Source of the DNA: Nemertoderma westbladi
Taxonomy: Eukaryota; Xenacoelomorpha; Nemertodermatida; Nemertodermatidae
Assembly (NCBI GenBank): GCA_032718475.1
Contig: JAUCBJ010002232.1
Location: forward strand, 1-57,821
Length of the DNA stretch: 57,821 nt
Direction: 5' to 3'
The notes beneath the pieces are model-generated. The model ran no database searches and was not told where the DNA came from. It saw nothing but the letters and a program-made list of their open reading frames with translations. This document shows, one piece after another, positions 10,346 through 22,073 of this stretch (the stretch's first letter is position 1; each line of letters begins with the position of its first letter). The translations under genes were made by a program, and so were the position numbers.

Positions 10346-11797
10346 AACGTCATTGCCGACTTCATACAGCTGTGCCCTATAAAAGTTATAATAATATGAT
10401 ACAACTCATTCACCCAAACCAATAATAATAAATCACGAAATTTGATTGGTTTCGTAAAAACATATTATTTTATATAAACCCACCCCATTTAATATATCCA
10501 ACCCGATGGTCATACCCACCGTTACCTGAGCAGTAAACTGCACGTTGACGGATACTTTGAGTGATGGGAACATTGCAACCAAATGATAACAAACATCCAT
10601 CAGCCTATACATCTATGGGCTCATTGCTGGACGGTCGTCTTGCAACACAACAGTTAGCTAACACTTAAGCCCCCGGTAATTCATCCGCTCTATCATGATC
10701 AGTATCGTTGACCAGGTTTCACATGTTTGGACATGTCTCATCCGCAGTGACTGCCGGTTTTGCCAATACGATGTCTCAGTTGTAAATTAGCATTGTATCC
10801 AAACCAAGAAGCCACGTGTTAACCATGGTGTACCTGTACATTTACACACACATACCACCGAGGAGGGAGTGGTTGCCTTCTGCGCCCCTCAGCAGGTGAT
10901 GCCAAGGAGGTGTGCTCAGCAGCTACTGTAGCATGGGCTTTGACGGACCTTCTCATGTGTGATTCTGAGAGATGCCCATATTATTGAGAATTAATTAGTA
11001 ACATTTCATATTAGTATATTACCAATTTGTTGTCAATCCAAATGGAAATTTTTAATTTGTAGCAATCAAAACCAGGGCAACATTGGATGTTGCCTGTTCT
11101 AGACTGCTGTAGTCTTCGAGCACCATGCAATGTTTATTACATTAAACCCAGATCATCAACAAAGTCAAGGTTCATCCATTTTATAAATGGTTTAACTCAA
11201 CCTCTACAACCCTTGGAGTGTTGTATTTTCACCCTATCTTCATTATGTTGGTCAAGAATTATTTGGAGCTCACAATAATAATTACAAATAATTTTTCAAT
11301 TTAATCGAGTGAATTTTTTGATTAGCATATAATATATTTTACTTCATTCACGGGTGTGAGCATTATTATTGCCCTTTGAAGTAAGATTTATTTCTTGTGT
11401 GTGTGTGCTATATTATTATTGGTGTGTCATTAACCCGGTACCCAGTAAAGATTATCTTCGGTCAATGAATTTCAGAATTTCTTTCGAATTTCAGCTACTT
11501 TCAAACTAGGGATGATCGTTATTTAGTTACTAAATTAAATCAAAAGAATAATCCATCAAGAGATTAAGGAGGTATGCCCACGAGACAAATTAATGGAAAA
11601 TGGCACCACCATTACTTGTCCTGGAGTCCAATCTGAAAACACTGGGAACAGGGCGCAGGGATTTTGGGTCACCATGACCTCTCGCTATAAAACAAAACCA
11701 CAACATATGGTTTACTATGGTTTAAACAACATATGGCGAGCCATATGGAAAATGAATATAGTTTAGTAAGTGAGAACGTGCCCTTGTCACCGCGTTA
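10346..11797. other. No gene recognised
   Basis: No coding signal. Short open frames (for example 11087-11278) show no motif. gaaaatgaatata at 11747-11759 recurs at 14133-14145, outside the nested elements to the right. Confidence 0.4.
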
Positions 11798-11811
11798 AGC
11801 ATAATATACTA
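11798..11811. repeat. 14-bp target-site duplication, left
   Basis: agcataatatacta, identical to 13382-13395, exactly brackets the RTE-like insertion. Confidence 0.85.
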
Positions 11812-13381
11812 CTACTACTAGGATCGGCATGCTGCATTGCAGCTGCATTTTTAAGAATGCTGTGCCGGCTTGTCAACAAAATTGCACCGCCACAACTCCC
11901 TATCACCCATGACATTTGCTAGATCATCCGCATCTTTATGGCCAGTGTCCTTTAAGATGCGTCTCAAGAAAGTCATGGGCTGTCCACCATGCTTATTCAC
12001 TCCATGAGGCTGCCAAAGTACAAGATTATGCACTGGCTGGTCCTCACGGCGAAAGCAATGTCCTGCAAAGCGGAGGCGATTTTGTTCTAGTGTCAAGCTT
12101 GGGGGAACCAATGAGACACCTCCAATGTTATATAGTGTCTGGTTGGAGATGTGTGCATTGTACTTGACACAATGTACCCGGCGTAGCATTCTTGTGAATG
12201 TGCCATCCAGAGATTTGGTGTCCTCAGCAGTTAGAGCCCAGCATGGACTCCCGTAGAGGAGTACTGGAACTACTGCTGCTCTAAATAATCGGACCTTAAG
12301 TTTCCGATTAATTCTAGGTGACTTCCAAATCCTGGAAAGCCTATTCAAGGCTGCCCATGCCTTTCCCTTACGTATTCGAAGGCCCTCACTCGAAGATCCT
12401 CACCTGACTTCCGGATCCATGATCCCAGGTAACAGAAGTCGTCCACATGCTCAAGCATACCATCCTTTGAGCTTATGCTCATCCGATCAGAGACTTGCTG
12501 ATTACTTTCAAAGTTAACTGTCAGAATTTTGGTCTTTCTGGAGTTAATAAAAAGACCAACACTAGAAGCAGCATGTTCTAATGAGCTGAGGAGCCGTTGG
12601 GCTCCCTCTAATGACCCTGAGAGTACTCCTAAGTCATCAGCAAAGTCTAGATCAGTTAGGTACTTGGCAGGATTTCCTCGACTTCTGAAGCCAGTAGGTG
12701 GAGTTATCATCACCCCATCATCATTATGATGATCTAAGGACATGCGTAGAACATAGTCAACCACAATAATGAACAAGAATGGTGCAAGTGTGTCTCCTTG
12801 GAGGACGCCCCATAACACTTCAAATGGTTCTGTGTCACCGTCAACAGTAGACACAAATGTTGTCGAACCATCGTATACTGATCTGATTGCTGCAATAATT
12901 TCATCAGGAATCCCATATAATGAAAGTATGCTGAACATACGTGAGCGAGAGACTGAATCAAAGGCCTTGAAGAAGTCAACAAAGATAACAGCCAGATGCC
13001 TGTCTTTCTTTTTTGATAACTCTTCAATTATCCTTCTAAGTGCCAAAATGGGCTCCATGGTCCCACGACCTTTACGGAACCCATTCTGATTACCACGTAG
13101 CAGTCTCTCAATGGGATCCCTGATGCGATTTAATAGAATCTATTGTATAGTTTTGCAGCAATCGAGATCAATGAGATTCCCCGAAAAGAAGCATAGAGTG
13201 TTAGGTTGCCCTTCTTGGGAACTGGCACCAACTTATTTGTTTTCATTTCTTGTGGCACTCTTGTTGTACGGTACATGTCTACTATGATGGGATAGATGAG
13301 CTTTAAACACTCAGGTATTTTAAAGACCTCAGGGGGAACACCATCTACTCCACTGGCACGACTGGTCTTAATGCTCTTTGC
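11812..13381 (-). mobile_element. 5'-truncated RTE-like non-LTR retrotransposon
   Basis: A 1570-bp minus-strand insertion between perfect 14-bp target duplications. The 3' end is a short (CTA)n tract at 11812-11820, (TAG)n on the element strand. The 5' truncation at 13381 falls inside the RT domain, so no endonuclease remains. Confidence 0.85.
11851..13381 (-). pseudogene. RTE-like reverse transcriptase, frameshifted
   Basis: Three overlapping frames together cover most of an RTE-clade RT. The first (13381-13130) has TSRASGVDGVPPEVFK and ISLISIAAKLYNRF. The second (about 13140-12345) has NQNGFRKGRG, VIFVDFFKAFDSVSR, the GVLQGDTLAPFLF motif and the catalytic DLDFADD. The third (12348-11851) has the RTE C-terminus: RLSRIWKSP, LLYGSPCWALT, LRFAGHCFRR and a LWRCNF end. 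Frame changes lie at about 13135 and 12346. The catalytic motifs are intact, but the N-terminal endonuclease is absent and the frame is broken, so it is inactive. Confidence 0.9.
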
Positions 13382-13395
13382 AGCATAATATACTA
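13382..13395. repeat. 14-bp target-site duplication, right
   Basis: agcataatatacta. Its last bases are also the outer tip of the foldback arm that starts at 13389. Confidence 0.85.
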
Positions 13396-14132
13396 GGTTT
13401 AGATTCAGAGACCAATTTAGGTGACAGAAAAATGGTGGTTTACTGAGTAATATTTCAGCCAACAGCCCTTTATCAAACTCAAACAATCAGATATATCTAC
13501 CAACAGAGAAGCACAGTACAGACTCAGAATGCAATTCAAATTTCCCTCTAAAGACTATTGCACCAAAAAATAAAAGATATACAGTACTTCAACTTATTTA
13601 ATGTTTCTAATTTTAATTGCACCAAATTGAAAAAATGATTGAAAAAAGTCTATTCTAAATTTAGCGTGTGTCGTAATAGTAAAAAAAAGAAATATATAAA
13701 AAATGTATATAAAGAAATTTTTTTGTACCCGTGATAATGTTTATATTACCTACCATCCCGTATCGAAATCTTTAGCGTGCTGTATGTTAATGCTTGGTGT
13801 TTTTGTATGTATATATATAGATGGTGCTATTTTTTTTTTTACTATTACGACACACGCTAAATTTAGAATAGACTTTTTTCAATCATTTTTTCAATTTGGT
13901 GCAATTAAAATTAGAAACATTAAATTAGTTGAAGTACTGTATATCTTTTCTTTTTTGGTGCAATAGTCTTTAGAGGGAAATTTGAATTGCATTCTGAGTC
14001 TGTACTGTGCTTCTCTGTTGGTAGATATATCTGATTGTTTGAGTTTGATAAAGGCCTGTTGGCTGAAATATTACTCAGTAAACCACCATTTTTCTGTCAC
14101 CTTAATTGGTCTCTGAATCTAAACCTAGTATA
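13389..14132. repeat. Foldback element with 300-bp inverted arms
   Basis: The arms at 13389-13688 and 13833-14132 are reverse complements with only a few mismatches (for example ccaatttagg against ccaattaagg). The outer ends read tatactaggtttag and ctaaacctagtata. The 144-bp spacer (13689-13832) is AT-rich and holds no gene. Outer tata could be part of the arm or a 4-bp duplication. The near identity implies recent formation or gene conversion. An RNA across it would form a stem of about 300 bp. Confidence 0.9.
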
Positions 14133-14895
14133 GAAAATGAATATAATTAACCAGGCGTGTAGATGGTTGATCTGAGGTAAGATCCGCATTAGAAATGGTG
14201 CGACAGACCATTTACAATCGAGTGATAAGGTAAGATAAGGTTTTGTTAATTTTATGTTTTATAAGTAAATAAACAAATAGTCTTGCGACAGGTTGATGAA
14301 TGTTTACCAATATAAACAATTTATGTAAACAGTATCAACAATTTTCCAAGTTCTTATCGCTGACAAAACAGCCATCTCATCTCATCATTTACTTGATACA
14401 TTGTGAATATTGGCATTATCTTAACTATCCAATATAAATCACAGTACATATCGCTTTTCACAAATTTTAACACAGTAATGTTACATATTAATCATCAATT
14501 ACCTTCCTTATCACTACATTGCGAATGGACCTTATTGATACTGATAGTTTGTTGACCTAAAGTTCGCTGCAGGAATATACTGGGACTTCCACCGCGCTAT
14601 TTTATATATATATCGGTTGGATATAATGGTGAAAGACAGGAAACTTAAATATCTCAAGATATGACGTCACTGCCTCTCTGTCAGTTGGTGGAGTTTTATG
14701 AATAGCGTTACGGGTAGTCTCCTAATTATGTGCTATTGTAATTCTAACTAAATCTAACGATATAAACAAAACAAACTCATATGTTTTTGAGTGTACTGTA
14801 GAATAACAATATCGTTATCAACCAGTTGCTAATGATGTCACATACTTTTATTATTAGTTTCAAAATTGGTTTACTATAGGTTTTACAAAAATAAT
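14133..14895. other. No gene recognised
   Basis: AT-rich DNA between the foldback element and the satellite array. It holds a tatatatata-type stretch near 14605 and no coding signal. Confidence 0.4.
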
Positions 14896-17813
14896 TCTCA
14901 AACTCATTTACAAAGGGATTGTCTGTTGGACTGTTTACTCTCAAACTCATTTACCAAGGGATTGTCTGTTGGACTGTGTACTCTCAAACTCATTTACAAA
15001 GGGATTGTCTGTTGGACTGTTTACTCTCAAACTCAATTACCAAGGGATTGTCTGTTGGACTGTTTACTCTCAAACTCATTTACAAAGGGATTGTCTGTTG
15101 GACTGTTTACTCTCAAACTCATTTACAAAGGGATTGTCTGTTGGACTGTTTACTCTCAAACTCATTTACAAAGGGAATGTCTGTTGGACTGTTTACTCTC
15201 AAACTCATTTACCAAGGGATTGTCTGTTGGACTGTTTACTCTCAAACTCATTTACCAAGGGATTGTCTGTTGGACTGTTTACTCTCAAACTCATTTACCA
15301 AGGGATTGTCTGTTGGACTGTTTACTCTCAAACTCATTTACAAAGGGATTGTCTGTTGGACTGTTTACTCTCAAACTCATTTACCAAGGGATTGTCTGTT
15401 GGACTGTTTACTCTCAAACTCATTTACAAAGGGATTGTCTGTTGGACTGTTTACTCTCAAACTCATTTACAAAGGGATTGTCTGTTGGACTGTTTACTCT
15501 CAAACTCATTTACCAAGGGATTGTCTGTTGGACTGTTTACTCTCAAACTCATTTACCAAGGGATTGTCTGTTGGACTGTTTACTCTCAAACTCATTTACA
15601 AAGGGATTGTCTGTTGGACTGTTTACTCTCAAACTCATTTACCAAGGGATTGTCTGTTGGACTGTTTACTCTCAAACTCATTTACAAAGGGATTGTCTGT
15701 TGGACTGTTTACTCTCAAACTCATTTACCAAGGGATTGTCTGTTGGACTGTTTACTCTCAAACTCATTTACAAAGGGATTGTCTGTTGGACTGTTTACTC
15801 TCAAACTCATTTACCAAGGGATTGTCTGTTGGACTGTTTACTCTCAAACTCATTTACCAAGGGATTGTCTGTTGGACTGTTTACTCTCAAACTCATTTAC
15901 AAAGGGATTGTCTGTTGGACTGTTTACTCTCAAACTCATTTACCAAGGGATTGTCTGTTGGACTGTTTACTCTCAAACTCATTTACCAAGGGATTGTCTG
16001 TTGGACTGTTTACTCTCAAACTCATTTACAAAGGGATTGTCTGTTGGACTGTTTACTCTCAAACTCATTTACCAAGGGATTGTCTGTTGGACTGTTTACT
16101 CTCAAACTCATTTACCAAGGGATTGTCTGTTGGACTGTTTACTCTCAAACTCATTTACAAAGGGATTGTCTGTTGGACTGTTTACTCTCAAACTCATTTA
16201 CCAAGGGATTGTCTGTTGGACTGTTTACTCTCAAACTCATTTACCAAGGGATTGTCTGTTGGACTGTTTACTCTCAAACTCATTTACAAAGGGATTGTCT
16301 GTTGGACTGTTTACTCTCAAACTCATTTACCAAGGGATTGTCTGTTGGACTGTTTACTCTCAAACTCATTTACAAAGGGATTGTCTGTTGGACTGTTTAC
16401 TCTCAAACTCATTTACCAAGGGATTGTCTGTTGGACTGTTTACTCTCAAACTCATTTACCAAGGGATTGTCTGTTGGACTGTTTACTCTCAAACTCATTT
16501 ACAAAGGGATTGTCTGTTGGACTGTTTACTCTCAAACTCATTTACAAAGGGATTGTCTGTTGGACTGTTTACTCTCAAACTCATTTACAAAGGGATTGTC
16601 TGTTGGACTGTTTACTCTCAAACTCATTTACAAAGGAATTGTCTGTTGGACTGTGTACTCTCAAACTCATTTACCAAGGGATTGTCTGTTGGACTGTTTA
16701 CTCTCAAACTCATTTACCAAGGGATTGTCTGTTGGACTGTTTACTCTCAAACTCATTTACCAAGGGATTGTCTGTTGGACTGTTTACTCTCAAACTCATT
16801 TACAAAGGGATTGTCTGTTGGACTGTTTACTCTCAAACTCATTTACCAAGGGATTGTCTGTTGGACTGTTTACTCTCAAACTCATTTACAAAGGGATTGT
16901 CTGTTGGACTGTTTACTCTCAAACTCATTTACCAAGGGATTGTCTGTTGGACTGTTTACTCTCAAACTCATTTACAAAGGGATTGTCTGTTGGACTGTGT
17001 ACTCTCAAACTCATTTACCAAGGGATTGTCTGTTGGACTGTTTACTCTCAAACTCATTTACAAAGGAATTGTCTGTTGGACTGTGTACTCTCAAACTCAT
17101 TTACCAAGGGATTGTCTGTTGGACTGTTTACTCTCAAACTCATTTACCAAGGGATTGTCTGTTGGACTGTTTACTCTCAAACTCATTTACCAAGGGATTG
17201 TCTGTTGGACTGTTTACTCTCAAACTCATTTACAAAGGGATTGTCTGTTGGACTGTTTACTCTCAAACTCATTTACCAAGGGATTGTCTGTTGGACTGTT
17301 TACTCTCAAACTCATTTACAAAGGGATTGTCTGTTGGACTGTTTACTCTCAAACTCATTTACAAAGGGATTGTCTGTTGGACTGTTTACTCTCAAACTCA
17401 TTTACCAAGGGATTGTCTGTTGGACTGTTTACCCTCAAACTCATTTACCAAGGGATTGTCTGTTGGACTGTGTACTCTCAAACTCATTTACCAAGGGATT
17501 GTCTGTTGGACTGTTTACTCTCAAACTCATTTACCAAGGAATTGTCTGTTGGACTGTGTACTCTCAAACTCATTTACCAAGGGATTGTCTGTTGGATTGT
17601 TTACTCTCAAACTCATTTACAAAGGGATTGTCTGTTGGACTGTTTACCCTTAAACTCATTTACCAAGGGATTGTCTGTTGGACTGTTTACTCTCAAACTC
17701 ATTTACAAAGGGATTGTCTATTGGACTGTTTACTCTCAAACTCATTTACAAAGGGATTGTCTGTTGGACTGTTTACTCTCAAACTCATTTACCAAGGGAT
17801 TGTCTGTTGGACT
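14896..17813. repeat. 43-bp satellite array, left part (about 68 copies)
   Basis: Head-to-tail 43-bp units assembled from ctcaaactcatttaccaagg and gattgtctgttggactg, then tttact. Two main variants differ at one base (tttaccaagg or tttacaaagg). In the middle they often follow an A-C-C order, giving a 129-bp higher-order period. The unit has no stop in any plus frame and 43 is not a multiple of three, so three plus-strand frames of about 900-990 codons overlap. These are by-products of the repeat. The array ends mid-unit at ggact, where the BEL element begins. Confidence 0.97.
17809..17813. repeat. 5-bp target duplication of BEL copy 1, left
   Basis: ggact, identical to 40853-40857 and part of the satellite unit. 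Removing the element and one copy restores the 43-bp unit without a gap. Five bases is the usual BEL/Pao duplication length. Confidence 0.92.
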
Positions 17814-18997
17814 TGTTCGCGCTTTCAGACCTTTAGCAGTTTAACCTGCCAAATTTGGAAATCTTCTAGATAATAAATCGACTTTAGCCTATGACGAAGT
17901 ATTTGATACACTACATTAGCCGAAGCCAGTCTATGCGCGACCATTCACCCGCTGGATATACCCGGGAGACTGGATTTGGAAGCCTAACCTTATTGCGGTG
18001 TTAGGCCTACTGTATTATTCGATTGATTGTTAATATATAATTTCTGACAAATATTATTCACTTTCGGGAAATATTAACAGTTCCTTTAGGACGTGGCGCT
18101 CTAAATATGTAAACAAAGTTATGACTTACACTAGACACAACGGGATGGCTATGGATTCACGTATATAGCGCATTCTTTAGGAGATGCTTTGTTATCAGTC
18201 ACAATCATATACACTACCGCACAATACTGCACACTGATCTGCCGACCTTCACTAATTTTAGTCACATATAAAGAGAACAACAACCGACTCATGTAGTGCC
18301 TATGAAATAGCATTAGATTCACTCCAAAACCACTTTAATGTAAGTCGCAATTGTTATATGTAACCGGTCTCTCTAACCTTCAGTATGTCAAGAAGATTGG
18401 GGTTTCTGATTATTGATCGATATTATCCAAATATAACAATATTCCATCAACTGATATAATGAATAACCGACAGTAAATAGCAGTAAAAATGCGGTGTTTG
18501 TAGTTGACAATATGATTAGGTGAGTTATGATTAGTTATGAATTGAATTGATAACAGATATACGTTTCTATGATTAAGCCTACTAATGTTTGGCTAAAGCC
18601 TGAAAACACAGAGGTTCCAAAGCCGGTCTTCTGGCTGTGGACAAAATACACATACAGACTCAATTCATGAGTTTCTGTATACAACCTCCAACACAGAGTC
18701 AAAAAACGCTCTGATTGGTCGACCGAACAAAGAAACGACAGAGAACAAAGAAAAAGCTCCACGTGTACAGATCAGCTGTTAGCTGTCGTCATAGTAACTA
18801 CACTGTTTCAAGAGGATTTAGCGTATTGCGACATAGAATTGCTAGTTATGTCCGCTAAATTACACATACAGAAGAAATGGCTTTTTATGTCCACTAAAAC
18901 ACCGGTACAGTAAGGAAACGGCTTTTGATGTCTGTTAAAACACCTACAGAGTACTTTGCGGGAAAAATAACCAGCTAATTCCGCAAAAGCTTTTACA
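17814..18997 (-). repeat. 3' LTR of BEL copy 1
   Basis: 1184 bp, tgttcgcgc...gcttttaca on the plus strand. It matches 39681-40852 over its full length, with roughly 15-20 substitutions and a few indels by eye, including 10 bp (tgctttgtta) present only here near 18190. A 75-codon minus frame at 18535-18762 is shared with the other LTR but shows no recognisable domain. Confidence 0.95.
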
Positions 18998-19008
18998 CCG
19001 CTCCCAGA
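18998..19008 (-). promoter_or_regulatory. Candidate polypurine tract
   Basis: On the minus strand, tctgggagcgg directly precedes the 3' LTR start. Its last eight bases, gggagcgg, are purine-rich as expected of the plus-strand primer, though a C interrupts the run. Confidence 0.5.
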
Positions 19009-19075
19009 AAATGGGATTTAATTCTATAAAATATAAAAAATCACAGTTTCTAAAATATAGAAATACTCTAAACAG

Positions 19076-20434
19076 TTAGTTTTTCTTGCGCGGACGGCGT
19101 TTACGCAGTTTTTTGAGGCTAGCAAGAGTCCTTTTCTCTTTGGGGCGAGCCACTTTACTAGGAGGGCTATAACCCTTGGGTAAAGGGTGCAATACAATTG
19201 CATCTGAAGGTTTAGGGTTACGGTCGATGTCTCGTCCATTTCGATATGCTTCTCCTCGAGCTGATTTTCCTCCGCTTATCGTTGGATGCGTTCGTCCAAA
19301 ACTCTTGCAGAGAACAGGGTCGTCCAAGTTCGATATTTTCTTAGAGATTCTGAATTTCCTGATCGAACTGAGATAAAGTTAATTCGTTTACCGCTTGGAC
19401 TTGCTGCTGCAATTTACGTTTCTCTAAACAATTGTAGGTTCATTTTCCGCTCTTTTGACGAATAGTGTCCAACGCGTTTCGTACAACTCTCTCCTCCGCC
19501 TCGGTGACAGGTTGTATCGGGTTAAACAGGGACGATGATACGGTTGAATGACGATATTAGATGTCCGCGTCCCAATCCGACTAGGTAAGATGGCCGAATA
19601 TTTAGGGAGCCCACAACCGGAGTGCCACCGACTAACTGTTCGGGTAACACTAGATCTTTGAACAGTGAGTACAGTTCGGGAGGATCCGTGATACTATTAG
19701 GATCAAGAGTCTGAGGTCTAACTAGGGAATGAGGAGGTCTGACCGAGTATTCCGGAACTCTGATCATAGGTTTATTTAAGGATTGTTTGAATCGAGCGAG
19801 CGTAGGTGATACATCAAACAAGTTTCGCTCGAAACTCCGGTAAATATAGCGAGTAAAACAGTGTTTAAAGCAACGTCTCTACGGATGTTTATGTCTTTCC
19901 GTTTGTTGGTTGGGTCTTGGGCATTCATTGCAATAATACCAAAGACGCACGTCTTGTAGGGGAAACGCGGGTGATATTTATTCGGTTTTACAATGTTTCT
20001 CTCAAGAATTCCAAATATACGTTGGAGTTACCGCGTTTATCCGGTTCTTTAACGTCTTCTCTTTCGAGTCGATTTCGAATAGAATTTTCGCATTCGATTC
20101 TCAATTTATCGTTCCGACTCCGCTGGGTATGATATTTAAACAGGACCATTTCCCTTTCGGTGTCGATATCGTCCGTATCGTGTAAATCGATAGGATGGCC
20201 AGTAGTTAAGAAGTCCATATACGTACCATTACAATGCGTATAGCGAGCAGTGAATTTTCGATAGTCCAATTCACGCGTAAGTTGCTCCTGGGACATCGGC
20301 GGTTCGATATAACGACCATCGTCCTCCATAGTAGTTGGACTAGCGTCGCTGCGTATCAAGCTATCAACAAACGCTTGCAACGGTAGAGTATATTTCTCCC
20401 TGATACCAAGATCATCTTCTATCAACTGAGTCAT
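19076..20434 (-). pseudogene. Unidentified post-pol accessory gene of the BEL element, broken
   Basis: Partial frames read on the minus strand in this order. 20434-19988 has 148 codons, starting MTQLIEDDLGIREKYTLPLQ. A second frame carries on through about 19950-19800 (RFPYKTCVFGIIAMNAQ). 19821-19522 holds VPEYSVRPPHSLVRPQ and VVGSLNIRPSYLVGLGRGHL. A Gln-rich stretch (EKRKLQQQVQAVNEL) lies near 19400. The last frame, 19327-19076, ends in a very basic tail with KKLRKRRPRKKN. Amino-acid composition looks protein-like across each frame change, so I infer one former gene of roughly 430-450 codons with at least four frameshifts or stops. There is no signal peptide or long membrane segment, so it does not look like a retroviral-type envelope. 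The basic tail suggests nuclear targeting or nucleic-acid binding. I do not recognise the family. Confidence 0.5.
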
Positions 20435-22073
20435 AGCTGCTATATGAGTTTATCAATATTATAATGAGTTGATATTTAGGATAGCGGGCGTCGCTGCCTA
20501 CCCCTCTCGGCCCCCGGACAGCGCAAGATCCTCAGCGCTGGTGTACTTTCGCCGATGTGCCTATCGCCAACGTAGTAGCTACACAACTACCACAACAACC
20601 AGCACGAGTCACTCCACCGTCCGTCCCAAAGGCTTAGATTTACTTCAGGTTCTTACTGGAGAGTTAGGGCTACTTTCACAATTGCGACTCGCTACTGTAA
20701 ACACACTTTAGTAGTAACATTCACCTATAAACGCACAAATTCTACACAACTGTCACAAATCGCACACATTCGGGCCATTTGTCCGTTAGTCAGTGCCTTC
20801 CAGAATGCCACGTTATTATTATGTATCCTTGGATACTAGCAGTGTGCTATTTATTCCCTATGCTATTCAATGGGGCAAGCCTTTATTGTTCTTTTAACTC
20901 ACTTCTAATTCTAGCGTGGTTGTTGCCATGGTGACATTATGGAAAGCTAGCGGTAGAATTAGGGTAATTCTCATGCATACAGATCTGGGATGCTATTTAA
21001 TAGTAATTCTTTAGTTGTCAATATCCTCTTTATACATGATTTTATGAATTTTATCGGCTATTGACTATATATTGGAGATTCTCACACACTAAAACACTTA
21101 ATAGGGTGAATCTCCGCTCCCATGATCTATTAATTAATGGAATTTTGGGAATGTTATAAATTGCATAAAAATGACAATTTATCAAATTCATTAAAAGATA
21201 CGAATTTAAATTTATTCCCGTAAATTTTATTATTTAATATTAAATAGACACAATTTTATTCCAGAACATGTCTGGGGACTAGGATCCTTGATTCTAGGAA
21301 ATTGGTCTTTTTAAGAATATCGGTAAGTGCTACGATATCTTAATAGACTAGAATTTTAAAGGATCTAAAATTTGACAGATTTTGTAAATATTAATAATTA
21401 ATATTTAGGATGGGCACCAGTTTATTCCAGAACATGTCTGGGGACATTAACCACTGATTCTAGAATTTTGTCTTTCAAGTATATCGGTGGGTGCCGCGAT
21501 ATCTCAATCGACTAGAATTACAGATGGTCAAAGGGTTTAACAGATTTATTTGCGTTGTACGCTACTGTTAAAGGGACATCACGCTACTATATGTATTATT
21601 TAATATACGGTATGAGAGCAATATCGCACGAAGCAATGTCAGTGAGAAGAGGCAAGTTGTTTCCAAGGTCTACCCAGAGCTTGGTTTAGCCGAGACACGA
21701 GGATCTGAATTTTGCATTCCTAATACTCTACTTTACCAATAATACTTGAATATAGTAGGAGCTTTATTGTACTTTAATAAGTACGTATATTTCATCTTAC
21801 TGTAGTTACGTATTTGTAATGTAATACGGACAGGACAGTAAGGAAAGAGAAAAAGAATTATTTCTCGCCATCGCTCTAAATGTATAATATATAAGTAATT
21901 AAGTAATAAACGCGAATATATATTGCACTAATCTACTAAATAATCGCTAAAATAACATTCTACTAAATAAAATTAAAGAAAACGATTATAATAAAATTAC
22001 ATAATAATATATACATAAATATAAAATGATAAGAATATAAAATAATATGGTCACACACCCACTCCAGACGCTG
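20435..22073. other. Non-coding region between pol and the accessory gene
   Basis: AT-rich DNA with no credible coding frame. It holds a duplicated block of about 125 bp (21257-21383 and 21421-21547, both starting tttattccagaacatgtctg). A GC-richer part at 20470-20700 lies directly upstream of the accessory gene and could be its leader or promoter. The tract at 21870-22050 is strongly AT-rich. Confidence 0.6.

Noticed and set aside
14896-17813. CRISPR-like array
   Set aside because: Units are contiguous without unique spacers, and the surroundings are eukaryotic.
14866-17873. Three overlapping plus-strand ORFs of 992, 984 and 894 codons
   Set aside because: They are the three frames of a stop-free 43-bp satellite. 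The protein is the same repeat in each frame and no flanking coding sequence exists.
18535-18762. 75-codon ORF repeated in both copy-1 LTRs
   Set aside because: It is conserved only because the LTRs are duplicates. It has no recognised domain and was not seen in the diverged third LTR.
19076-20434. Retroviral-type envelope gene
   Set aside because: The position fits, but no signal peptide, cleavage-site pattern or membrane anchor is visible in any of the frames.
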